From contig JAVVRZ010000002.1 of assembly GCA_036654455.1 (NCBI GenBank), positions 186,001 through 250,000 on the forward strand: DNA of 64,000 nt, given 5' to 3'. Origin of the DNA: Clostridia bacterium. Lineage in GTDB: Bacteria > Bacillota > Clostridia > Christensenellales > CAG-314. The position numbers were made by a program, and so were the translations under genes. Under the pieces are notes generated by a model. It made no database searches and was not told where the DNA came from. It saw only the letters and a list, made by a program, of their open reading frames with translations. Each line of letters begins with the position of its first letter. The first letter of the stretch is position 1. Shown in pieces: positions 1 through 6,142 of the stretch.

Positions 1-372
1 ATTACTAATTACTTTTTGCACAAATCTAACTCGGTCGTTGCTATTTTTAACAATTATAAAAATTTTAGCAAACAAGTAGACAACTTTTAACCTTTGCAAT
101 TAATCTAACCGAAAAATACTGTAAAATCATTTATTGCTTGTCTTTGCCTTTTATCACTGTAATTTAAATATTGTTTTGTATTTTAAATATTATTTTTCTA
201 CTTGTATTATAGCACATTAACACAATTCTTTCAACTTAGAACTATTTTAATTTAACGTTAATAAGCGTATGGCAGTTTTATTAATAGTACTTTGAGCAAA
301 CTTACAAACCTAGCTATTATAATTTGTCAATACGATTGACAAAACAAATATATATTTTGTTAAGTTAATTGT
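1..372. other. AT-rich non-coding edge
   Basis: No convincing gene on either strand. The only recognisable element is a leftward promoter at 206-234. If that promoter is real, the stretch 1-199 is the leader or start of a minus-strand transcript whose gene lies beyond the left edge. No known riboswitch or RNA fold was recognised in it. Confidence 0.5.
206..234 (-). promoter_or_regulatory. sigma-A promoter pointing out of the window
   Basis: Read on the minus strand there is a -35 TTGAAA (229-234), a 17-nt spacer and a perfect -10 TATAAT (206-211). Transcription would run leftward off the window edge, so its target gene is not visible. Confidence 0.5.
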
Positions 373-503
373 AGCGACGGGATAGCATTTTGGCGAATGG
401 CAAAATGCGTTACTGTTCGTAGACCTAGCTCGTAGCAATACAAAACCACCCAAAAGGCAATAGCCTATTTGGGTGGTTGCGGTGGCGGAGAGAGTGGGAT
501 TTG
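373..503. repeat. 131-bp direct repeat, copy 1 (degenerate tRNA-Ser 3' end)
   Basis: This segment matches 583-713 exactly, except for five differences confined to the loop of the terminator hairpin. On the minus strand it begins with the last 21 nt of tRNA-Ser including CCA, then the terminator hairpin, then a tail containing an inverted repeat GCATTTTG/CAAAATGC (385-408). The rest of the tRNA is missing here, so this is a leftover 3' fragment. Confidence 0.9.
442..478 (-). terminator. orphan terminator hairpin in repeat copy 1
   Basis: Inverted repeat AACCACCCAAA/TTTGGGTGGTT (444-454 with 468-478) followed on the minus strand by a short T run. It is the copy of the tRNA-Ser terminator that accompanies the tRNA fragment. 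Confidence 0.6.
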
Positions 504-582
504 TAAGGAGCGAAAGATATATGAAAAAGGTCTTGTTAAGACAAATTATAACAAACTTAATTTATTCGAGTTTGTTAGTTTA

Positions 583-713
583 AGCGACGGGATAGCATTT
601 TGGCGAATGGCAAAATGCGTTACTGTTCGTAGACCTAGCTCGTAGCAATACAAAACCACCCAAAAGGCGAACGCCTGCTTGGGTGGTTGCGGTGGCGGAG
701 AGAGTGGGATTTG
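583..713. repeat. 131-bp direct repeat, copy 2 (overlaps intact tRNA-Ser)
   Basis: Second copy of the 131-bp unit, offset by exactly 210 bp from copy 1. It includes the 3' 21 nt of the intact tRNA-Ser, its terminator and the downstream hairpin at 595-618. Seventy-nine bases lie between the copies. Confidence 0.9.
652..688 (-). terminator. tRNA-Ser terminator
   Basis: Stem ACCACCCAA/TTGGGTGGT with an inner GGCG/CGCC stem, followed by TTTT on the minus strand. It lies 5 nt past the CCA end of tRNA-Ser. The inner stem differs from copy 1 but pairing is preserved. Confidence 0.75.
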
Positions 714-782
714 AACCCACGGTTGCATTCCTACAACACACGATTTCCAATCGTGCTCATTCGGCCACTCTGACATCTCTCC
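693..782 (-). tRNA. tRNA-Ser (anticodon GGA)
   Basis: Read on the minus strand: acceptor stem GGAGAGA pairing with TCTCTCC, discriminator G, encoded CCA, anticodon stem CACGA/TCGTG with loop TTGGAAA giving anticodon GGA (codons UCU/UCC), a long variable arm typical of tRNA-Ser, and a standard TTCAAAT T-loop. Its own promoter lies just upstream (795-823) and a terminator just downstream. Confidence 0.97.
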
Positions 783-794
783 AAAGCCATAAAT

Positions 795-823
795 AGTATA
801 TACTATTTGCCTATTATTTGCAA
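795..823 (-). promoter_or_regulatory. tRNA-Ser promoter
   Basis: Minus-strand -35 TTGCAA (818-823), 17-nt spacer and -10 TATACT (795-800). The predicted start lies only a few bases before the mature tRNA 5' end at 782. Confidence 0.7.
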
Positions 824-1015
824 CCGCTTACGCAATTTTTATGCCTAGAAAATATTTTGTCAAATGTATCGGGCATTTAAAAAGTAGCTGAGGTTAGTTA
901 GCAAAATTTTACAAAAGCACGGTTGTAAAGCAAAAAAAATTGTTGCTATATTTTTTTAAAAAGTTAAACTTTGCCGATTAAAATTAAATTACTGTTATTA
1001 TTTATTTTATTAACC

Positions 1016-1043
1016 TTGACATATAGCGTAAATTTGCTATACT
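1016..1043 (+). promoter_or_regulatory. tRNA-Arg promoter
   Basis: Perfect -35 TTGACA (1016-1021), 16-nt spacer, -10 TATACT (1038-1043). The predicted start near 1050 leaves an unusually long leader of about 84 nt before the tRNA. Confidence 0.75.
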
Positions 1044-1057
1044 TAAATAGCTTAGAT

Positions 1058-1126
1058 ATGCGGTCAATCTTTTCTATTGCCGTAGGGTAATAATGTAAAA
1101 TTTTACCCGTGGCTCTACCCCCGCAT
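1058..1126 (+). other. structured leader of the tRNA-Arg transcript
   Basis: Nested inverted repeats fill the stretch between promoter and tRNA: outer ATGCGG (1058-1063) with CCGCAT (1121-1126), middle GCC (1079-1081) with GGC (1111-1113), inner GGGTAA (1085-1090) with TTACCC (1103-1108). GGGTA can alternatively pair with TACCC at 1116-1120. No known RNA family was recognised. It could be only a processing leader. Confidence 0.4.
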
Positions 1127-1133
1127 TAATTAT

Positions 1134-1208
1134 GTTTCTGTAGTAAAACGGATATTACAAGGCCCTCCTAAGGCCTAGTTTCGGGTTCGATTCCCGGCAG
1201 AAACGCCA
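1134..1208 (+). tRNA. tRNA-Arg (anticodon CCT)
   Basis: Acceptor GTTTCTG pairs with CAGAAAC, followed by G and encoded CCA. D-stem GTAA/TTAC, anticodon stem AGGCC/GGCCT with loop CTCCTAA (anticodon CCT, codon AGG), and T-loop TTCGATT are all present. Length is 75 nt. Confidence 0.97.
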
Positions 1209-1218
1209 AAATATACTT

Positions 1219-1244
1219 AGCCACGAAAAGAGCGTGGCTTTTTT
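1219..1244 (+). terminator. terminator after tRNA-Arg
   Basis: Stem AGCCACG/CGTGGCT with a short loop and a run of six T. It ends four bases before the ribosome site of the next gene, so that gene depends on read-through or on a promoter not seen. Confidence 0.8.
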
Positions 1245-1258
1245 AGTAAGGAGTAAAT

Positions 1259-1588
1259 ATGAACGGAAAAGAAATTTATAAAGCGCTTGACGACCAAGAG
1301 AAAAAGGCTGTGCGAACGGCGTATGCCCAAAACACAAAGCACAAAAAGGCTATGCGAATAGCAACTTTAATAAGTTCGCTATTTTTTTGCGGTTTTGCTA
1401 TATGGGAACTTGTTGATTTGTGCAAATTTATCTTTAACGGGCTAGAAGTGTTGTCTCTAAATCTTTACGCTAACATTGGGCTAGCTGTATTTGGCATTGT
1501 CTTCTTCGTACTTAATTTTATCAATCTCAATAATTTCTACAAATTTATAGAAAGCAAGGCAGAAGAAAGCAAAAAAGACCAAACTTAG
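1259..1588 (+). CDS. small two-helix membrane protein, unknown function
   Basis: A 109-residue protein I do not recognise. The N-terminal ~30 residues are highly charged (Lys/Glu-rich, probably helical). Two hydrophobic segments follow at about residues 33-57 and 68-90, then a charged tail rich in Lys, Glu and Ser. No signal peptide, cysteine motif or catalytic signature is visible. The start is supported by AAGGAG at 1248-1253, six bases before ATG. That ribosome site directly follows the tRNA-Arg terminator and no separate promoter is evident, so the gene may be expressed by read-through from the tRNA. A terminator follows at 1621. Confidence 0.7.
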   Translation: MNGKEIYKALDDQEKKAVRTAYAQNTKHKKAMRIATLISSLFFCGFAIWELVDLCKFIFNGLEVLSLNLYANIGLAVFGIVFFVLNFINLNNFYKFIESKAEESKKDQT

Positions 1589-1620
1589 CATTGTATTTAA
1601 CTTAATTATTTTATTACGAC

Positions 1621-1650
1621 AAAACGCTTAGATAACTCTCTAAGCGTTTT
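1621..1650 (+). terminator. terminator after the small membrane protein gene
   Basis: Inverted repeat AAAACGCTTAGA/TCTAAGCGTTTT followed by CTTTG. It lies between convergent genes and could also act weakly on the minus-strand operon ending at 1776. Confidence 0.75.
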
Positions 1651-1775
1651 CTTTGTGACGTAAAAATGTAAAAAATTAAGATAAAAAAGAATAGTTAAGT
1701 CGACTAAAATAAAAAGATATATAAATTTGTGTTGTATGGACGGAATAATTAAGTTACCGTTTGTTTGTCACGGCG

Positions 1776-2903
1776 CTAGACTTGATAATGTTTTCCACAC
1801 GCAAAGACCGACACTATTTTGTCGCCCCTTACAAGAACTATGTCGGCGTCTGCGCCTACTTTTAAATTGCCCTTACTAGCTAGACTTAGTATGCGAGCAG
1901 GATTTGTCGTTGCCGGAAGCAGGGCTTGACTAAGGTCAATTCCTTGCGAAACTAGGGCAGAAATTGTCTCCCAAACGCTTGCTACCTTGCCTACGCCCGA
2001 ACCGATAATTCGCTTATCTATGTCATAAATTGGCATACTGCCTTGTCCGTCCGAGCTAAATGTAATGTTGCTTATATTTACGCCCGAAGCAAGCGAAGAA
2101 ATAAAACAATTATGCGCATTTAAAGGGTCGTTAATCGGCGTAATATTATCTCTACTTGTAGTAAAGTCTATTGTCGCATTAAATTTAATCGAATAAGCTA
2201 TGCCTTGACTAAAAATATCTTGGCTTCTATTAATATGTGTGGGTAGAATTTTTTGCGAAGGAATTTCCGTTTCGGTAAGTAAAGTTGTCAAAAGTTTAAG
2301 TCCGCTCTTGCCACTGCCTAAATGAACGTTACTTACGCCGGCTTTGCCAGAAAGCATACCGGCTACATAGGTGTCGGCTACTACGCTGTTGAAGTCTTGT
2401 TGGGTCGGTTGAGAAGAGCGATGGTCGTTAATTGCAAGTTCTCCGCTACCAATAATACAATCTACAAAAAGCATATCTTTAAAGATATCCCCCGTTGCCG
2501 TTAGCTGAGGTATGCGATAGTTGCCTGCCATACAGTATGCAGAAACACCTTGTTCCCTTAGCCCCCTAACCTTTGCGACTAAATTTGCCATTGTGCGAGA
2601 AACGCCGTCAGTACCAAGTACGCCTACTACGGTAGTTACGCCCGAGGCGATAAGTTCGCCTGCCTCAATGGGCGGAGTTTGAGACGCATACGACGCTTCG
2701 CCACCGCCTCCTAAAATATGAACGTGGTTGTCGATTAAACCGGGAATAGCCGTAAGCCCTTGACCATCGACTATTACGACGTTATCAAGCGTTAAAGAAA
2801 TGTTTTGAGAAATTTGTTCAATTCTATCATTTGCAATTAAAATATCGCAAATTCCCAAAGGCGAAGGCGAATAGACGGTAACATTTTTAATAAGAGTTAA
2901 CAT
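1776..2903 (-). CDS. iadA: isoaspartyl dipeptidase (beta-aspartyl-peptidase, M38 amidohydrolase)
   Basis: A 375-residue cytosolic zinc hydrolase that cleaves beta-aspartyl dipeptides. Metal-site residues of the amidohydrolase fold are visible: His60 and His62 (DNHVH), His194, His223 and Asp285. The family motif DHRSSQP is at about 160-166. The bridging carboxylated lysine of the E. coli enzyme aligns with Glu155 here, so metal bridging is by glutamate, a variant I believe occurs in other clostridial members. It is the last gene of the operon and overlaps the upstream cyanophycinase by 7 bp. With three cyanophycinase-family genes upstream, the likely substrate is beta-Asp-Arg, giving aspartate and arginine. 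Family assignment is firm; the substrate is inferred. Confidence 0.9.
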   Translation of the reverse strand: MLTLIKNVTVYSPSPLGICDILIANDRIEQISQNISLTLDNVVIVDGQGLTAIPGLIDNHVHILGGGGEASYASQTPPIEAGELIASGVTTVVGVLGTDGVSRTMANLVAKVRGLREQGVSAYCMAGNYRIPQLTATGDIFKDMLFVDCIIGSGELAINDHRSSQPTQQDFNSVVADTYVAGMLSGKAGVSNVHLGSGKSGLKLLTTLLTETEIPSQKILPTHINRSQDIFSQGIAYSIKFNATIDFTTSRDNITPINDPLNAHNCFISSLASGVNISNITFSSDGQGSMPIYDIDKRIIGSGVGKVASVWETISALVSQGIDLSQALLPATTNPARILSLASKGNLKVGADADIVLVRGDKIVSVFACGKHYQV

Positions 2904-3715
2904 TTTGCGTTCTCCGTAATGCGTTCTATTGTTGTTTCGTTGTCGGCTAAAACTATCTTGTATACGTATGCGCTACCTAATACCTCAATAGCGCCACTGG
3001 CTATATTGTAAATTAAGCCCGTATCTTCGCTTATGCCGTAGCCGTAGGGAGTGGAAGTATATTTCATTGTGGTAATTAATCTACGCTGACGAGCCCGAGT
3101 ATTAAAGTGTTGGTCGATAATACCGCCGTCAAAAAAACCTAAACCTTTGGTTATTAGCAGTTTTTCGTGTTCTTCGTTAGATTTGTCGCTAAAATATTCT
3201 TTTACACAAGTAATTGGAGGATAAGCAAGGCAACCCTCGTCTGTGCCGTTGCCTATCATAACCTTGCTCATAATTGCAGCGCCCGCCGAACTACCGCCGA
3301 TTACTCCGCCACGAACAAGAACTTGACGAATCGATTTAAGATAAATCGTATCGGTAAAGTCTTCGTTGAGGAAAAGCGCAGTTGTGCGTAGTTGACTGCC
3401 ACCGGTAAACCAAACGCCGGTAGCGTTGCTGAGAATATCTAAAAGTTCCTGATGTCTTGCGTTTGCTAGTCCTAACTGAGTAGCTACTTCTTTATCAAAT
3501 AATGGTAGCATAAATATATCTTCTTTTGGAACGCCTACGCTAATCAATTTATCTTTTGTTGCGTCAAAACTTTCTATTGGTTCGTCGCTTGCAGAAACAA
3601 CAACTACTATTTTTGTTCTATCAAGTGTCGCATACTGCGCAAATCTTGTAAAAATCTTTTTTGCCGACACCGATATATTACCGCCACAAATGACGAGTTT
3701 ACCCTTTTTTTCCAT
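2897..3715 (-). CDS. cphB: cytosolic cyanophycinase-family serine peptidase (S51)
   Basis: A 272-residue protein without a signal peptide. The nucleophile elbow GGSSAGA places the catalytic serine at 143. His203 in DQHFNTRARQRRL and Glu230 in GISEDTG complete the triad expected for cyanophycinase. Residues reported as substrate-contacting in Synechocystis CphB are also conserved: the Gln of FTGGSQ (108), Asp201, Gln202 and the spaced arginines 207, 209 and 212. Length fits the family (about 270). The arginine set argues against alpha-aspartyl dipeptidase PepE. It follows the secreted cyanophycinase by 25 bp and overlaps iadA, suggesting trimming of imported fragments before iadA acts. Confidence 0.85.
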   Translation of the reverse strand: MEKKGKLVICGGNISVSAKKIFTRFAQYATLDRTKIVVVVSASDEPIESFDATKDKLISVGVPKEDIFMLPLFDKEVATQLGLANARHQELLDILSNATGVWFTGGSQLRTTALFLNEDFTDTIYLKSIRQVLVRGGVIGGSSAGAAIMSKVMIGNGTDEGCLAYPPITCVKEYFSDKSNEEHEKLLITKGLGFFDGGIIDQHFNTRARQRRLITTMKYTSTPYGYGISEDTGLIYNIASGAIEVLGSAYVYKIVLADNETTIERITENAKC

Positions 3716-3740
3716 AATGATGCCCCTTATTAGCTATTAT

Positions 3741-5918
3741 TTACTTCTTAATTGATAGTACTAGGTTTATTATAGTACACTTTTTGTAATCTTTCAACCC
3801 CGTAATTGTCATAGCTACGCTAGAAGAAGCATAAACTTGGGTCGATTCTACTCTGGTTAGTATAAGCTTAGTGGTTTGAGATGCAATTCCATAGCTTGAA
3901 GTTGCTAGTTGACTAAACGCAAACGTCACTAAGGCTTGGGTTGTTGAGTAGTTTGAACCAAAAATATCCTTAGTAGTATAAGTTGTGGTTATCGGCTCGG
4001 TTACAAGTGATTTTTGAAAAGGAATGACTGTCATTGTGTCAAATTTAATACTGTCGCCTGCTGTTAAATAATGTATTACTATATTATCGCAAGTAAAACT
4101 TGCGTCATTCTTACTGCCAAAAGTAGCCTTTCTTGCGTCTACAATAAATACGCCGTTAGGTCCGTATACAGTGCCTACGCCCCTACAAATACAAATGCCT
4201 GTGCCTTCGTCAAAGCCCATACCTAACTTAATGTTGTTGTCACGCATAGCTACTAACATTCTGCCTAAACGACTACGAGCGTCAAAGTGGCTGTCAAGTA
4301 GAGTAACATAACCTGTTAAGTCGCTAGACCAACTAAGTCCTTGCGTAGAAATAGCTACGTCCGTGTTGGGAGCTCCGCTGTCGCAATCGCCGATATTACA
4401 GTTTGTAGAAGAATTTGCATTGATTGTGCTAGTTGACGTGCCGTTTAAATAAGTAGGATTGCTCATAATGTTTGCGCCTGCGCTTGTGCCTGTTGCAAAA
4501 CCGCCCTTTCCTACAATGTCGTAGATAGCTTGTCCGCATTTATTTAAAGTATTGTCGTCGTTATAAATACATCTACTAATCTTTGATTGGTCTCCGCCGA
4601 TAAAGTGTACGCCGTGACAACTGCCTATTAAGGCTGAAAAATAGTCGTCGTTGCCGATTACTTTATAATTTTCGGGGTTAAGCGGAATATAAACAGCGTC
4701 CATACCAACTTGTTTGAAAAGTTGCTTCTGTACTCCAAATTCGGTAAAATTGTCAGCTTCGCTACCCGAAGCAGCGCCGATAATTGCTACACGTGGGCGT
4801 CCGCCGATTGCCGCTTTAAGTTTGGTTAATTCGCTCGAAGCAAGCACTGTTGTGGTGCAAGCTCCGCCGTTAGGGAATATCGTGCCGTTTCCAGCCCCAT
4901 AACCGATTGTAGCTAGTACGGTAGGTAAGGTCGTAGGCGTAAGTAATCTAAACGACTTGTAAATTCCCGTAACTCTACCTTCCTTGTTAAGGCTTGCGAC
5001 ATAGACATAATATATGTTCTCGGCATTGTACGCTTTGCCATAAATATCTTTTTGACTGTTTAAATCTATACTCGCAGTCGAGTCGACAGCGTTAGCAACT
5101 TCAACAACCTTCTTATCGCTGATTAATGTTTTAATTTCGTTTGCGCTAAGTAACTTAACACGCATTTCAACGTCGGCAATATTTGTCATACTGTAAAACA
5201 CTATATTGCTAACAATATCTTCAAAACTCCTAAACGTTAAGTTTAAACTGTTGCCATTTTTAGTAAAGTCTAGGTCGGTTGCATAAGCTTGCTTAATAAT
5301 TGTGCGGTCCGCAATAGATAGCGCAAGCATACCATCTTTACCCAAAGTAAAGCAGAAAAATCTATATTCGCCCGGGTCGGTCATTACTTTACCACTAATA
5401 ATATCCTTTTGATTAGTGTTATAGGTATTGCCAACACCGTCAGCATAAGACAAATCTGTCATAATATACACCGAATTATCGCCCTCTAAGGCAAGAATTT
5501 GTTCCTTATTAATTTTTGACAAATAATCTTTAACTTGTTTTGGGCTTGAAGTGGAGTAGCATATTCCGTACGCCTCTACGCCGGTCATATTCTGGCTCTT
5601 TGTAAAAGAAATCTTATATTTTTCAGGTGTAACGCCACCGTTGCCATATAATGTAACCTCTTGCAAAGAGAATTCAGTCTTAGCTAAATAATTCTCATCT
5701 TGATGTTGGCATATTACGCATACGCCGTTTTCATATTGATGCGCGCACTTTTTTCCGCAAATAGAGCATACGCTATCAACCCATTTATGTTCGCATTTTT
5801 CTCCGCAAATAGAGCATACGCCGTCAACCCATTTATGTTCGCAAGCGCAACCGGTTAATACAAACATTGGAATAACCAGCAGTAATACAAAGATAATAGC
5901 AAGGATACGCTTTTTCAT
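3741..5918 (-). CDS. secreted lipoprotein cyanophycinase with zinc-knuckle and repeat domains
   Basis: A 725-residue lipoprotein: signal peptide with lipobox LTGC (Cys24), then three tandem Cys/His knuckles (about 26-72, pattern C.HxWxxxVCSICGxKC). Two copies of a domain shared with the neighbouring repeat lipoprotein follow (about 85-210 and 215-328). A cyanophycinase domain occupies about 335-650. The nucleophile is Ser479 (GTSAGA), with His544, Glu571 (FDEGTG), the GGDQ glutamine, and arginines 548, 550 and 553 conserved. The residue before His544 is Ser where cytosolic homologues have Gln. A beta-rich tail ends the protein. It should sit on the outer membrane face and cut extracellular polymer. 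It is encoded between the repeat lipoprotein and the second cytosolic cyanophycinase. Confidence 0.85.
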   Translation of the reverse strand: MKKRILAIIFVLLLVIPMFVLTGCACEHKWVDGVCSICGEKCEHKWVDSVCSICGKKCAHQYENGVCVICQHQDENYLAKTEFSLQEVTLYGNGGVTPEKYKISFTKSQNMTGVEAYGICYSTSSPKQVKDYLSKINKEQILALEGDNSVYIMTDLSYADGVGNTYNTNQKDIISGKVMTDPGEYRFFCFTLGKDGMLALSIADRTIIKQAYATDLDFTKNGNSLNLTFRSFEDIVSNIVFYSMTNIADVEMRVKLLSANEIKTLISDKKVVEVANAVDSTASIDLNSQKDIYGKAYNAENIYYVYVASLNKEGRVTGIYKSFRLLTPTTLPTVLATIGYGAGNGTIFPNGGACTTTVLASSELTKLKAAIGGRPRVAIIGAASGSEADNFTEFGVQKQLFKQVGMDAVYIPLNPENYKVIGNDDYFSALIGSCHGVHFIGGDQSKISRCIYNDDNTLNKCGQAIYDIVGKGGFATGTSAGANIMSNPTYLNGTSTSTINANSSTNCNIGDCDSGAPNTDVAISTQGLSWSSDLTGYVTLLDSHFDARSRLGRMLVAMRDNNIKLGMGFDEGTGICICRGVGTVYGPNGVFIVDARKATFGSKNDASFTCDNIVIHYLTAGDSIKFDTMTVIPFQKSLVTEPITTTYTTKDIFGSNYSTTQALVTFAFSQLATSSYGIASQTTKLILTRVESTQVYASSSVAMTITGLKDYKKCTIINLVLSIKK

Positions 5919-6010
5919 ATTATTTATCTCCTAACATTTATTAGTATATTTATATATTCAAACACTTACATAGAGCGTTTGGTTATATTCAAATTTAAGT
6001 TTATTTGGTA

Positions 6011-6046
6011 TTTTCCCACAAACGCAATAAAGCATTTGTGGGAAAA
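6011..6046 (-). other. intergenic stem-loop between two lipoprotein genes
   Basis: The 224-bp gap 5919-6142 holds no gene. It contains a perfect 12-bp inverted repeat TTTTCCCACAAA/TTTGTGGGAAAA and, upstream in transcription direction, two GCTAGC copies that can pair (6070-6110). The stem lacks a following T run on the minus strand, so it looks more like an mRNA processing or stability element than a terminator. It may set the ratio of repeat lipoprotein to secreted cyanophycinase. Confidence 0.45.
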
Positions 6047-6142
6047 AACCGACTGATTGTAAGATACGCTAGCAAGTGTAAGACAGAGTGTGTAAAACTA
6101 TCGCTAGCAAACTATAACGCTGTTAAATGCGCTATTGTTTAA

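Noticed and set aside
373-713. CRISPR-like array
   Set aside because: Only two repeat copies of 131 bp containing tRNA and terminator parts; no short regular repeats or spacers.
546-776. 76-residue open frame on the minus strand
   Set aside because: It is read through tRNA-Ser and the terminator repeat and has no independent coding sign.
1155-1337. 60-residue open frame on the minus strand
   Set aside because: It covers tRNA-Arg, its terminator and the antisense of the small membrane protein gene.
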